From contig ONAJ01000028.1 in the NCBI GenBank assembly GCA_900315775.1, forward strand, positions 16,306 to 80,305: a stretch of 64,000 nt of DNA. The letters run 5' to 3'. The notes beneath the pieces are model-generated. The model was given only the letters and a program-made list of their open reading frames with translations, was not told the DNA's origin and made no database searches. The DNA is from an uncultured Prevotella sp. Lineage in GTDB: Bacteria > Bacteroidota > Bacteroidia > Bacteroidales > Bacteroidaceae. Positions 1 through 8,597 of this stretch are shown piece after piece. Positions within the stretch are counted from its first letter, which is position 1, and each line of letters starts with the position of its first letter. The position numbers were made by a program, and so were the translations under genes.

Positions 1-1561
1 CATATACTCGATGGTTGCGTGTGATGTCGTAGTTCAGACCGAACTTAGGATTAAAGAAGTGGTAGTTCTTCCTGATGATATACTCGCCGGAAGGATTTTC
101 CTCGTAAACATCATCGGGGTTCTGCATGCGCATACCTACATAACGATACTGTAAGTCAAGGAATGCCGACAGTCCTTCGTAGAATTTGTAAATTCCTTTA
201 GCATAGATATTTGCATCAGTTTTCTTTGCGCGGTTTCTGTAGTACTCCACCTCGGGAAGTATTGTATATCCCGTCACAGGATCTTTTACGGTAGAGCCAC
301 CAGCCTTAAGTTTGCTGCCGTCAGCATCACGATATGTCATGTTAGGCACTCCGGTCCATAAGAGTCTGCCGAAATGATCGCCCACGTAGCGACTTACACC
401 GCCGCCGAAGGAAGCCTCTATCTTGTCGTGATCGTTATACAACAGCGAGGCTACCATTCCGTAGAAGTCGCTGGCGGTATGTTTGCGCTGAACAAGATCG
501 CCGCGAATCTGTGAGTAGTACTCCACCCCATCGACAATTTTCGTTACTGGCGGGACGTTCTTTGCCAGTCCGTAGTCTTTCCATTTCCTATCACGTTTGT
601 ACTGCTCGTAGTAGCCGTCGCCACGTGTGTAGTGAAGTCCTGCGTTAAGAGTCAACTCACGTGTAAATTTCTGGTTCCAAAGCAGTTGGTAGTTCTGCTG
701 GTGATAGCTGTCTATCTGATTTCCATAATACCCCGTAGGATTACCGTTAGCGTCGTAGCCCATCACTCCACACGAGTTGAAGGTGCGTCCGTGCAGCTCT
801 TGCTCACGTTTCGAGGTGTAGTTCCACGCGTGGTAGGTCTCTTCCATTCCGTTGAAGGTAATAAACTTAACAACAGTATTCTCGCCGAAATAACCTGCCT
901 GGAGGAAGTAGCTGTTGAGTTTTGAAGAGGCACGGTCCAGATATCCCTTCGTACCGATGTTTGACAAACGTCCCTGAAGTGCCCAGTGATTGCCTAAAAG
1001 ACCTGTACCGAAACGCAACGTTTCCTTGTGGGAATAATAGGAACCGCCGCTGAGGTCAACACCTACGAAAGGTTTTAATCCAAGGTCTTCTGTCAACATA
1101 TTCACCGTAGCACCGAAGGCTCCTGAGCCGTTGGTGGAGGTACCTACACCACGCTGCACCTGAATAGACTTTACCGACGATACGAAGTCGCCCATATTCA
1201 CCCAGAATACTGAAGAGCTCTCTGCGTCGTTCATAGGAATACCGTTGGCGGTGATATTTATACGACTGGGGTCTGTACCACGAACCCTGAGTGTTGTGTA
1301 ACCTATGCCGTTACCCGCATCGGATGTTGTTGTAACAGAAGGAGTTAACGACAATAGGAAAGGAATATCAACTCCGTAGTTTGTTGACTTTAACTGCTCC
1401 GCACCAACATTACTGAAGGCGATAGGAGTCTTTGACGTTGCGCGTGTAGAAACAACTTGCACCTCCTGTAGCTCGATATTCTTCAACGAGTCAACAGGCT
1501 CTACACCGAATGCACTCACAGAACTAATCAGTGAAGCTGCGATGAAAAATTTCTTAATCAT
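1..1561 (-). CDS. TonB-dependent outer-membrane receptor, probably for thiamine (3' end beyond the window)
   Basis: The reading frame starts at 1561 and is still open at position 1, so only the first ~520 residues are seen. It opens with a signal peptide (MIKKFFIAASLISSVSAFG). It then shows a plug domain with the usual TonB-receptor wording: SVTTTSDAGNGIG, LRVRGTDPSRINIT and GIPMNDAESSSVFWVNMGDF, followed by VQRGVGTSTNGSGAFGATVNM. After that comes an aromatic-rich beta-barrel. There is no N-terminal carboxypeptidase-like domain, so it is a short receptor rather than a SusC. The leader carries a TPP riboswitch 60 bases upstream. In Bacteroidetes TPP-controlled TonB receptors are the assigned outer-membrane thiamine uptake route, so substrate is an inference from regulation. 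Inner-membrane partners would be expected left of the window. Confidence 0.92.
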   Translation of the reverse strand, partial: MIKKFFIAASLISSVSAFGVEPVDSLKNIELQEVQVVSTRATSKTPIAFSNVGAEQLKSTNYGVDIPFLLSLTPSVTTTSDAGNGIGYTTLRVRGTDPSRINITANGIPMNDAESSSVFWVNMGDFVSSVKSIQVQRGVGTSTNGSGAFGATVNMLTEDLGLKPFVGVDLSGGSYYSHKETLRFGTGLLGNHWALQGRLSNIGTKGYLDRASSKLNSYFLQAGYFGENTVVKFITFNGMEETYHAWNYTSKREQELHGRTFNSCGVMGYDANGNPTGYYGNQIDSYHQQNYQLLWNQKFTRELTLNAGLHYTRGDGYYEQYKRDRKWKDYGLAKNVPPVTKIVDGVEYYSQIRGDLVQRKHTASDFYGMVASLLYNDHDKIEASFGGGVSRYVGDHFGRLLWTGVPNMTYRDADGSKLKAGGSTVKDPVTGYTILPEVEYYRNRAKKTDANIYAKGIYKFYEGLSAFLDLQYRYVGMRMQNPDDVYEENPSGEYIIRKNYHFFNPKFGLNYDITRNHRVY

Positions 1562-1620
1562 TTTGTTACCTTTAAATTATTAATAATGTAAAGGGGGAAC
1601 GTATTGAAGCTTTACTATCC

Positions 1621-1690
1621 ATCCCTACGCTGGCATTATCCAGATCAGGTTAGAGGGTATCATCTCAGCCTGAAATATCAGGCACCCCTT
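1621..1690 (-). promoter_or_regulatory. TPP (thiamine pyrophosphate) riboswitch
   Basis: Read on the minus strand the leader contains the THI-box signatures in order: GGGGTGCC, a short variable stem, GGCTGAGATGATACCC, then ACCTGATCTGGATAATGCC and AGCGTAGGGA. These are the conserved pyrimidine- and pyrophosphate-sensing helices of the thiM-type aptamer. It lies between a -7 promoter element (1703-1710) and the TonB receptor start at 1561. Ligand binding should lower expression of the receptor. The ~60 bases between aptamer and start codon would have to form the expression platform, but I see no clear terminator there. Confidence 0.96.
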
Positions 1691-1702
1691 GATTGTCGGC
1701 TG

Positions 1703-1710
1703 CAAAGGTA
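1703..1710 (-). promoter_or_regulatory. Bacteroidetes -7 promoter element for the riboswitch-TonB receptor transcript
   Basis: The minus strand reads TACCTTTG followed by CAGCC, matching the Bacteroidetes -7 consensus TAnnTTTG. It sits about 12 bases upstream of the aptamer. Confidence 0.75.
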
Positions 1711-1773
1711 ATAAAAAAAGATAATATACAAAAAATAATGCATTATGAATTATGGATTATGAATTATATTTTG

Positions 1774-1781
1774 TACCTTTG
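1774..1781 (+). promoter_or_regulatory. -7 promoter element of recJ-recQ
   Basis: TACCTTTG in the TAnnTTTG pattern, 23 bases before the recJ ATG. Upstream lie copies of the ATTATGAATTATG microrepeat that recurs between genes in this window. Confidence 0.75.
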
Positions 1782-1804
1782 CGACCAAATTGTAATTTTT
1801 TTAA

Positions 1805-3529
1805 ATGAATTTTAAGTGGAACCATAACGAACTGACTGCCGACCAGCAACGTGTTGCTACGGAATTAGGCGGTAAATTGGGTATCACACCAGTATTGGCG
1901 GAGATACTCGTTCGTAGAGGTATCACCACTGAAGAAAGTGCCCGCAACTTCTTCCGTCCACAGCTCACAAACCTCCTTGACCCCTTCATGATGAAGGATA
2001 TGGACATCGCTGTTGACCGTCTTAATACTGCTATAGGCAGGAAAGAGCGCATCATGGTTTACGGCGACTACGACGTTGACGGATGTACCGCAGTAGCACT
2101 TGTATATAAATTCCTCATGCAGTTCTATTCTAATGTGGAGTACTACATACCCGACAGATATGACGAGGGCTACGGAGTAAGCTATAAAGGAATAGATTAT
2201 GCTAAAGAGCAGGGAGTAAAACTGATAATTATCCTGGACTGCGGCATAAAGGCTATCAAGGAGATAGAATATGCCAAAGAACAGGGCATAGACTTCATCA
2301 TCTGCGACCACCACGTTCCCGACGAGGTGATGCCGCCAGCGGTGGCCATTCTTAATCCGAAACGCGAGGACGACACGTTCCCTTGCAAACACCTCTGCGG
2401 TTGTGGCGTAGGCTTTAAGTTTATGCAGGCTTTCGCTTATAATAATGGTATCCCCTTCTCACGACTGGCACACCTGCTCGACTTTGTGGCTGTGGCTATC
2501 TCTGCTGACATGGTGCCTGTTGTCGAGGAGAACAGGATTCTTGCATATCACGGATTAAAACAACTCAACAATAACCCGAGTATCGGACTGAAGGCTATCA
2601 TAGACATCTGCGGACTCAACGGCAGAGAGTTGAGTATGAGTGATATAGTCTTCAAGATAGGTCCCCGCATAAATGCTTCGGGAAGAGTGGAAAGCGGCAG
2701 AGAGAGTGTTGACCTGCTCGTGGAGCGCGATTTCAACACAGCACTGAAAGAGGCAAAACGACTTAACGGATATAACGACCTCAGAAGGGATATCGACAAA
2801 CAGATGACGGAAGAGGCAAACAACATCGTGGCACGCATAGAGAGTCAGAAGAAACACAAGGCAATAGTACTCTACGACGAGTCCTGGAAGAAGGGTGTCG
2901 TAGGTATTGTGGCATCACGACTGACGGAAATATACTTTAGACCCACCGTTGTACTCACCCGTGACGGCGACCTCGCAACGGGTTCCGCACGAAGCATTGC
3001 GGGTTTCGATGTTTACTCCGCTATAAAGAGCTGCAGAGACCTTATGGTGAACTTCGGAGGACACACCTATGCTGCGGGTCTCACACTGAGATGGAAGGAT
3101 GTTCCTGCCTTCCGCGACAGATTCCAGAAATATGTTGAAGAGCACATCATGCCCGAACAGACGGAGGCTCTTCTGGATATTGACGCACAGATAGACTTCA
3201 AAGACATCACCCACCGTTTCCACAACGAGTTGAAGCGTTTCGGACCCTTCGGACCTATGAATGCCAAACCGCTGTTTATGACAACGGGTGTTTACGACTT
3301 CGGAACAAGTAAGGTGGTGGGCAGAGAACAGGAACACATAAAACTGGAACTCGTGGACTCTAAGTCGAATAACGTCATGAACGGCATAGCCTTCGGACAA
3401 AGCGGCTCCGTAAGATACATCAAGTCAAAGCGCGCTTTCGACATAGCATATACCATAGAAGACAACGTTTTCAAACACGGAGACATTCAGCTACAAATAG
3501 AAGATATTAGACCAGGGGAAATTGAATAA
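1805..3529 (+). CDS. recJ: Single-stranded-DNA-specific exonuclease RecJ
   Basis: A 574-aa protein of the DHH phosphoesterase family, which degrades single-stranded DNA 5' to 3' in recombination and repair. Motif I is GDYDVDG (residues 87-93) and the DHH triad is at 168-170 (ICDHHVPD). Further on are GPRINASGR and the DHHA1-domain motif GGHTYAAG, with a C-terminal OB-fold region. The length is normal for RecJ. The start at 1805 is the first ATG after the promoter, and residues from the start align with the family N-terminus. Its stop overlaps the recQ start by 8 bases, so the two repair genes form a translationally coupled pair. Confidence 0.97.
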   Translation: MNFKWNHNELTADQQRVATELGGKLGITPVLAEILVRRGITTEESARNFFRPQLTNLLDPFMMKDMDIAVDRLNTAIGRKERIMVYGDYDVDGCTAVALVYKFLMQFYSNVEYYIPDRYDEGYGVSYKGIDYAKEQGVKLIIILDCGIKAIKEIEYAKEQGIDFIICDHHVPDEVMPPAVAILNPKREDDTFPCKHLCGCGVGFKFMQAFAYNNGIPFSRLAHLLDFVAVAISADMVPVVEENRILAYHGLKQLNNNPSIGLKAIIDICGLNGRELSMSDIVFKIGPRINASGRVESGRESVDLLVERDFNTALKEAKRLNGYNDLRRDIDKQMTEEANNIVARIESQKKHKAIVLYDESWKKGVVGIVASRLTEIYFRPTVVLTRDGDLATGSARSIAGFDVYSAIKSCRDLMVNFGGHTYAAGLTLRWKDVPAFRDRFQKYVEEHIMPEQTEALLDIDAQIDFKDITHRFHNELKRFGPFGPMNAKPLFMTTGVYDFGTSKVVGREQEHIKLELVDSKSNNVMNGIAFGQSGSVRYIKSKRAFDIAYTIEDNVFKHGDIQLQIEDIRPGEIE

Positions 3530-5429
3530 TTACCTATCTATACTAAAGAAATACTGGGGCTACGACAGTTTTAGGGGCATTCAGAGTGAGATAATAGAGA
3601 GTATTGGGGCTGGTCATGATACGCTGGGACTTATGCCTACTGGAGGAGGAAAGTCCATAACATTTCAGGTACCCGCACTCGCTATGGATGGGATATGCAT
3701 TGTCATCACTCCACTAATAGCACTTATGAAGGACCAGGTGGCTCACCTGCGCAAGTTGCACATCCGTGCAGCAGCAATACACAGCGGTCTTACTCACGAA
3801 CAGACGATGGCGGTTCTCGACAACTGCGTATATGGCGGCGTAAAGATACTTTACATTTCGCCGGAACGTCTTTCCTCGGAACTCTTTCAGGTGAAACTGA
3901 AACACATGAATGTAAGTTTCGTCACCGTTGACGAGGCACACTGTATAAGTCAGTGGGGCTACGACTTCCGTCCGTCATATCTGGAAATAGCCAAGATACG
4001 CCACATCGTCAACGTACCCATCCTCGCACTTACAGCAACAGCAACGCCAAAGGTTATCGACGATATTCAGGAAAAGTTAGGCACCGTTGACAACAAAGAT
4101 TCTTTCAACGTGTTCCGCATGAGTTTCGAGAGGAAGAACCTCGCATATATCGTGAGAAACGTCGCCGACAAATACGACTATCTCCTCAACCTACTCAATA
4201 GTGTCGAGGGATGCGCTATAATCTATGTACGCAGTCGTCAACGGACTAAAGAAATTGCCGACTTCCTGATAAAAAACAATATCAGCGCCCTCTCCTACCA
4301 CGCAGGTCTGGAGAATATGATTCGCGACCAGCGCCAACGGGAATGGCACGACAACCGAGTAAGGGTGATGGTGGCGACGAATGCCTTCGGAATGGGTATC
4401 GACAAGCCCGACGTACGACTGGTAATACACATTGATTGTCCCGATTCTCTCGAGGCATACTTCCAGGAGGCAGGACGCGCCGGCAGAGACGGAAAGCGCT
4501 CCTATGCTGTGCTGCTCTTCAATGGCAACGACACCACAAAACTGCTCCGTCGCGTTGCCGACACCTTCCCCGAAAAAGACTATATTCGCAAGGTCTATGA
4601 ACACCTGGCATACTTCTACCAGATAGCATTGGGAAGCGGATATAACACCTACCACGAATTTGGCATCGACAAGTTCTGCCACACCTTCAAACACTTCCCT
4701 CTTCAGGTGGATTCGGCACTGACTATCCTCGCGCGCGCGGGATATATAGAATATGGTGAGGAACGTGAGAACAGAGCACGGGTACGTTTCATCACAGGAC
4801 GTGACGACCTGTACTTGCTGAACTCGTTAAACTATAATGAAAACAAAGTTATAACATCGCTGCTCCGCAGCTACAGCGGACTGTTTACCGACTATGGCTA
4901 TATTGACGAGAGCTTTATTGCACAACAGACGGAGCTTAGTCCTCAGGACGTTTATCAGGTACTGAAAGGACTTGATAGCAAACACATCATCAGTTTCATA
5001 CCGCAGAGAAAGACTCCATATATCCGCTACACACGAAGTCGTGAAGAGATGTCGCGCCTTGTATTTCCTCCCGAGATATACAGCGAACGTAAGAAACAGT
5101 ACGAAGAGAGAGTCAAGGAGGTAATAGAATATGCTACAAACAACAGCATTTGTCGCAGCAGACAACTCCTGAAATATTTTGGCGAGAAGTCGTCACACGA
5201 CTGTCATCAGTGTGACGTTTGTCAGGCTCTTGAATCCGGCGATTCCGGCAAGGAAGAGATAAAGAGTATAAAGGGAAAAATTCTCAACATTCTCTCCGAC
5301 GACAAGTTCCATTCTGCCGAAGAGATAAAGAAAATAAAAGTGCCCTTCGAATTACTCGATAGGGCACTTGAAGATCTTCTTTACGAAGAGGACATCTACT
5401 TAAAAGACGGCCTCTTTATTAAGGCTTAG
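3522..5429 (+). CDS. recQ: ATP-dependent DNA helicase RecQ
   Basis: A 635-aa superfamily 2 helicase that unwinds DNA 3' to 5' in recombinational repair. It shows the Q-motif region (SFRGIQ, 16-21), Walker A MPTGGGKS (38-45), DEAH at 137-140 followed by CISQWGYDFRPSY, AFGMGIDKPDVR and QEAGRAGRDG. A RecQ-type zinc site with four cysteines lies around 548-567 (ending HDCHQCDVC). A winged-helix RQC domain should surround the zinc site, but no clear HRDC domain follows. The start codon is TTG inside the end of recJ. No in-frame ATG lies close enough to keep the conserved N-terminus, which is why I accept TTG. It converges on ilvC with a 4-base stop overlap. Confidence 0.96.
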   Translation: MNNYLSILKKYWGYDSFRGIQSEIIESIGAGHDTLGLMPTGGGKSITFQVPALAMDGICIVITPLIALMKDQVAHLRKLHIRAAAIHSGLTHEQTMAVLDNCVYGGVKILYISPERLSSELFQVKLKHMNVSFVTVDEAHCISQWGYDFRPSYLEIAKIRHIVNVPILALTATATPKVIDDIQEKLGTVDNKDSFNVFRMSFERKNLAYIVRNVADKYDYLLNLLNSVEGCAIIYVRSRQRTKEIADFLIKNNISALSYHAGLENMIRDQRQREWHDNRVRVMVATNAFGMGIDKPDVRLVIHIDCPDSLEAYFQEAGRAGRDGKRSYAVLLFNGNDTTKLLRRVADTFPEKDYIRKVYEHLAYFYQIALGSGYNTYHEFGIDKFCHTFKHFPLQVDSALTILARAGYIEYGEERENRARVRFITGRDDLYLLNSLNYNENKVITSLLRSYSGLFTDYGYIDESFIAQQTELSPQDVYQVLKGLDSKHIISFIPQRKTPYIRYTRSREEMSRLVFPPEIYSERKKQYEERVKEVIEYATNNSICRSRQLLKYFGEKSSHDCHQCDVCQALESGDSGKEEIKSIKGKILNILSDDKFHSAEEIKKIKVPFELLDRALEDLLYEEDIYLKDGLFIKA

Positions 5430-6469
5430 TTGTTCTCTGGACGCAACTGACGAACCACAGCACCTGCGCGCCACATCTCCTGATTGCGCATTGCCTCAAG
5501 TTCTTTCTCCAGACCCTCACGATAGTCGGGCTTAGAGTTTGCATCGATAGAGATCTGTGCTTCTGTACCATTCTTAACTGAAGCATAGAGCTGTTCCATT
5601 ACAGGCTTGATAGCGTCGTGGAAACGAGGAGCCCAGTCAAGTGCGCCACGCTGTGCTGTTGTAGAACAGTTAGCGTACATCCAGTCCATACCCTTTGCTC
5701 CGAATAACGGACCAAGGCTCTGTGTAAGTTCCTCAACAGTCTCGTTGAATGCCTCCGATGGAGAGTGACCATTCTCACGGAGCACCTCGTACTGTGCGAG
5801 GAGCAGTCCTTGAATAGCACCCATCAGTGAGCCACGCTCACCAGTAAGGTCACTGGTAGCCTCACGCTCGAAAGTAGTCTTGAACATGTAACCTGCACCA
5901 ATACCGATACCGAAGGCAAGAGTCTTCTCTTCAGCCTTACCGCTCGCATCCTGATAAACAGCATAAGAGCAGTTCAGACCACGACCTTCGCAGAACATTG
6001 TGCGCAACGATGTACCAGAACCCTTAGGAGCTACGAGTATCACGTCAACATCTGATGGAGGAACGACACCTGTTCTGTCACTCCAGTTAATAGCAAAGCC
6101 GTGACTATAGTAGAGTGTCTTACCCTTAGTAAGATACTTCTTTATAGTAGGCCATACCTGGATCTGACCAGCGTCAGAAAGTAACATACAAAGAATAGTA
6201 CCCTTTTCGGCAGCCTCCTCAATAGAGAAGAGAGTCTTTCCGGGAACCCATCCGTCGGCTACTGCCTTGTCGTAGGTCTTTCCCTGACGCTGTCCTACTA
6301 TTACATTAAACCCGTTGTCTCGTAAGTTACAAGCCTGACCAGGTCCTTGAATGCCATAACCAATAACAGCTATAGTCTCATTTTTTAACACTTCGCGAGC
6401 CTTCTCAAGTGAAAACTCCTTGCTGGTGATAACTGTTTCAATTACACCACCGAAATTCATTTCTGCCAT
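5426..6469 (-). CDS. ilvC: Ketol-acid reductoisomerase
   Basis: A 347-aa NADPH-dependent enzyme of valine/isoleucine synthesis that converts acetolactate or acetohydroxybutyrate by alkyl shift and reduction. The Rossmann motif is IGYGIQGPGQ (about 36-45), followed by HGFAINW and a C-terminal knotted helical domain (LTGERGSLMGAI). It has the short class I length. The gene starts 27 bases after rpsP on the same strand, so it may be read from the rpsP promoter; no separate -7 element lies in the gap. Its neighbours are not other ilv genes, so the biosynthetic operon is elsewhere. Confidence 0.97.
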   Translation of the reverse strand: MAEMNFGGVIETVITSKEFSLEKAREVLKNETIAVIGYGIQGPGQACNLRDNGFNVIVGQRQGKTYDKAVADGWVPGKTLFSIEEAAEKGTILCMLLSDAGQIQVWPTIKKYLTKGKTLYYSHGFAINWSDRTGVVPPSDVDVILVAPKGSGTSLRTMFCEGRGLNCSYAVYQDASGKAEEKTLAFGIGIGAGYMFKTTFEREATSDLTGERGSLMGAIQGLLLAQYEVLRENGHSPSEAFNETVEELTQSLGPLFGAKGMDWMYANCSTTAQRGALDWAPRFHDAIKPVMEQLYASVKNGTEAQISIDANSKPDYREGLEKELEAMRNQEMWRAGAVVRQLRPENN

Positions 6470-6496
6470 AAGCGTACTATTTTTGTTTTTTGTTAA

Positions 6497-7063
6497 CTAT
6501 GCTTCTGCTGGAGCTTCTTCTGTTGCGGGAGCCTCTGCAGGTGCCTCTGTAGCCTCTTCTGTTGCAGCCTCTGCTGCAGCCTCTTCAGCCTCAGCAGCTT
6601 CAACAGCAGCTTTCTTGTCAGCCACCTTCTTAGCAATCTCCTCTTTGATTTTCTTCTCAGCCTCTAAGTTCTTCGCAGCCTCAGCCTTCTTAGCCTTAGC
6701 TACATCTTCGCGAATTGCGTCAAAGCCCTTTACCTTTGCTTCTTTCCAAGCATCGAATTTCTTCTGAGCGGTAGCCTCATCGAATGCACCTTTCTTAACA
6801 CCGCCACGGAGGTGCTTCATGAGATACACTCCCTCGTTGCTAAGAATGTTGCGTACGGTGTCTGTAGGCTGTGCGCCAGTCTCTACCCAATAAAGAGCTC
6901 TTTCAAAATTCAAATCCACTGTGGCGGGATTGGTGTTAGGATTGTAAGTACCAATCTTCTCAGTAAATCTACCATCACGTGGTGCTCTTACGTCAGCGAT
7001 AACGATGCGATAAACGGCATAGCCTTTGTGACCGCCTCGCTGTAATCTGATTTTTGTTGCCAT
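6497..7063 (-). CDS. rpsP: 30S ribosomal protein bS16 with long acidic Ala/Glu tail
   Basis: The first ~85 residues are a standard bS16 ([20 protein letters not shown], then [16 protein letters not shown]). The protein is 188 aa, about twice the length seen in proteobacteria. The extra C-terminal ~100 residues are a lysine-rich stretch followed by low-complexity Ala/Glu/Thr/Pro. Extended bS16 tails are typical of Bacteroidetes. The tail is not needed for the fold and its role is unknown. The promoter is at 7126-7133, about 60 bases upstream. The product binds 16S rRNA in the 30S body. Confidence 0.97.
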   Translation of the reverse strand: MATKIRLQRGGHKGYAVYRIVIADVRAPRDGRFTEKIGTYNPNTNPATVDLNFERALYWVETGAQPTDTVRNILSNEGVYLMKHLRGGVKKGAFDEATAQKKFDAWKEAKVKGFDAIREDVAKAKKAEAAKNLEAEKKIKEEIAKKVADKKAAVEAAEAEEAAAEAATEEATEAPAEAPATEEAPAEA

Positions 7064-7125
7064 TTTTTAAGTTTAAATGATTAATTTGGTTTGAATTTAA
7101 TGCTACTATCTCGTAATAGCGGGTG

Positions 7126-7133
7126 CAAAGGTA
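7126..7133 (-). promoter_or_regulatory. -7 promoter element of rpsP
   Basis: The minus strand reads TACCTTTGCACCC, a good TAnnTTTG match, about 60 bases upstream of the rpsP start. Confidence 0.75.
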
Positions 7134-7216
7134 CTAATAAATAAGGAAAGAGCAGGGAATTGTATGTAAAAATTACCTATCGTTAATATTTCTTAACGTT
7201 ACCGCCTTCCCCTCTA

Positions 7217-8035
7217 TTACTCGTCAGCAGATGCCTTTAGTTCAAAGATTCCCGTCGGCGATTTTCTCTTCAGCACTTCCAGGAGGAAGTCTTTGCCGGG
7301 CACTATGCCGTAGCTGTTAAGAGTCATCTCGACTGTCTTTCGTGCCAATTCGGGATGGTTATTGTCGTGACTGAGATGGCACAACCACACCTGCTTCAGC
7401 TTTGGTGTAGCATTCTCGGCAATCGCTATAGCACAATCTACGTTGCTGAGATGTCCCGAGTCGCTTGCCACACGTTCTTTCAGAAACTGCGGATAACTAC
7501 CGTTACGCAACATCTCCTTGTCGTGATTAGCCTCTATTACGAGGTAGTCGGCAGAACCTATATACCCCTTCATCTCTTCGGTAACGTGTCCTACGTCGGT
7601 CATCAGACAAAAACGCACTCCTTCCGCATCAATGCAGTAACCTACATTGTCGTGACTATCGTGCGGCACTTCGAATGCCGTAATGGTGAAGTCTCCAAGT
7701 TGGAATGTTCTACCCTTCTCCACTATGTGCCTGTCTATGGGCATAATCTTCTTGTGTACACACTCGTTAAGGTCTATACCTTTGTGTACCATCTCTGTGG
7801 CATATACAGGCAAATGGTGTTCCTGACTGAAGGTTCCAACAGACTTCACATGGTCTGCATGGTCGTGTGTAACAAGAACATGTTTTACACCGCCCATATC
7901 AAGACCATAGTCCTGGAAATACTTCTTCAGTTGTCTTAATCCTATTCCTATATCTATTATCAGTCCATCCTGCTCAGTGAAAAGGTAGTAGCAGTTGCCG
8001 CTACTTCCACTGCCGAATGATAAAAAATTCAGCAT
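7217..8035 (-). CDS. Metallo-beta-lactamase-fold hydrolase, WalJ/YycJ-like
   Basis: A 272-aa protein opening with MLNFLSFGSGSSGNCYYL, the hallmark N-terminus of the YycJ/WalJ branch of metallo-beta-lactamase-fold proteins. The zinc motif HxHxDH is HDHADH at 57-62. A second histidine (EVPHDSHDNVGY) and DVGHV follow. These proteins are predicted metal-dependent phosphodiesterases/exonucleases. I chose the start at 8035 because the frame extends 74 codons further upstream without family-like sequence and across the promoter (8055-8062) and the neighbouring gene. The substrate is not known. Confidence 0.9.
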   Translation of the reverse strand: MLNFLSFGSGSSGNCYYLFTEQDGLIIDIGIGLRQLKKYFQDYGLDMGGVKHVLVTHDHADHVKSVGTFSQEHHLPVYATEMVHKGIDLNECVHKKIMPIDRHIVEKGRTFQLGDFTITAFEVPHDSHDNVGYCIDAEGVRFCLMTDVGHVTEEMKGYIGSADYLVIEANHDKEMLRNGSYPQFLKERVASDSGHLSNVDCAIAIAENATPKLKQVWLCHLSHDNNHPELARKTVEMTLNSYGIVPGKDFLLEVLKRKSPTGIFELKASADE

Positions 8036-8054
8036 TTTGTTATTAATTTTAATG

Positions 8055-8062
8055 CAAAAGTA
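8055..8062 (-). promoter_or_regulatory. -7 promoter element of the WalJ-like hydrolase
   Basis: The minus strand reads TACTTTTG, fitting TAnnTTTG, 20 bases before the chosen start at 8035. This supports the short start. Confidence 0.6.
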
Positions 8063-8095
8063 GAAAAAAATAGTTATAGAACCAAAGTTTTTTCC

Positions 8096-8103
8096 TACCT
8101 TTG
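8096..8103 (+). promoter_or_regulatory. -7 promoter element of the lipoprotein gene
   Basis: TACCTTTG lies 24 bases before the ATG at 8127. It is divergent from the promoter at 8055-8062. Confidence 0.7.
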
Positions 8104-8126
8104 TAGGGTCTTTAAATGTTTTTAAT

Positions 8127-8597
8127 ATGAGCAGAAGTAATTTTTTCCTCTTTCTCGTAGCCTTGTGCACCCTGTTTTCGTGCAACAAAGTAGCCGACAC
8201 ATTGAGTGAAGAAAGGGCGCAGAAGGTGGCAGAGTCGTTTGCCGCCGCATACTTCAACTACGACTTCAAACGTGCTTCCTCATATTGTGACGACGAGAGT
8301 GTCCGTCTCTTCCGTTTCCTTGCCAGTCAACTCACCCAGGCTGATATCGACAAGCTTAATTCCAAAGGTGCTGCCGAGGTTTTCGTTGACAGCATCGTCA
8401 ACAACGATGATGGCAGCTATGCTATTGTTTCCGTTGAGAATTTCCTTGAGCTTGACAGTATTGGCGGCGCTTCTCACATCGTCGAAAGCGGTACCTTCCG
8501 CATTCCTCTTATAAACACTCTCGACACAGAAGGCAACGAACAGTGGGAGGTTAGAATGGCATACCTACCGCGAAATGAAAAGCGAAGTCGCGACTGA
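8127..8597 (+). CDS. Small lipoprotein of unknown function, possibly NTF2/SnoaL-like
   Basis: A 156-aa protein with a lipoprotein signal: a hydrophobic run and lipobox LFSC with the cysteine at residue 19, so it should be membrane-anchored after export. The remainder (AESFAAAYFNYDFKRASSYC, then two to three beta strands such as GSYAIVSVENFLEL) resembles the helix-then-sheet layout of NTF2-like/DUF4878 lipoproteins. That is a shape-based guess only. The last 47 bases overlap, on the opposite strand, the end of the surface-antigen gene (8551-10731). Confidence 0.75.
   Translation: MSRSNFFLFLVALCTLFSCNKVADTLSEERAQKVAESFAAAYFNYDFKRASSYCDDESVRLFRFLASQLTQADIDKLNSKGAAEVFVDSIVNNDDGSYAIVSVENFLELDSIGGASHIVESGTFRIPLINTLDTEGNEQWEVRMAYLPRNEKRSRD

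Noticed and set aside
1865-2392. 175-codon open frame antisense to recJ
   Set aside because: Shadow of the recJ codons; no promoter or domain, and recJ is certain.
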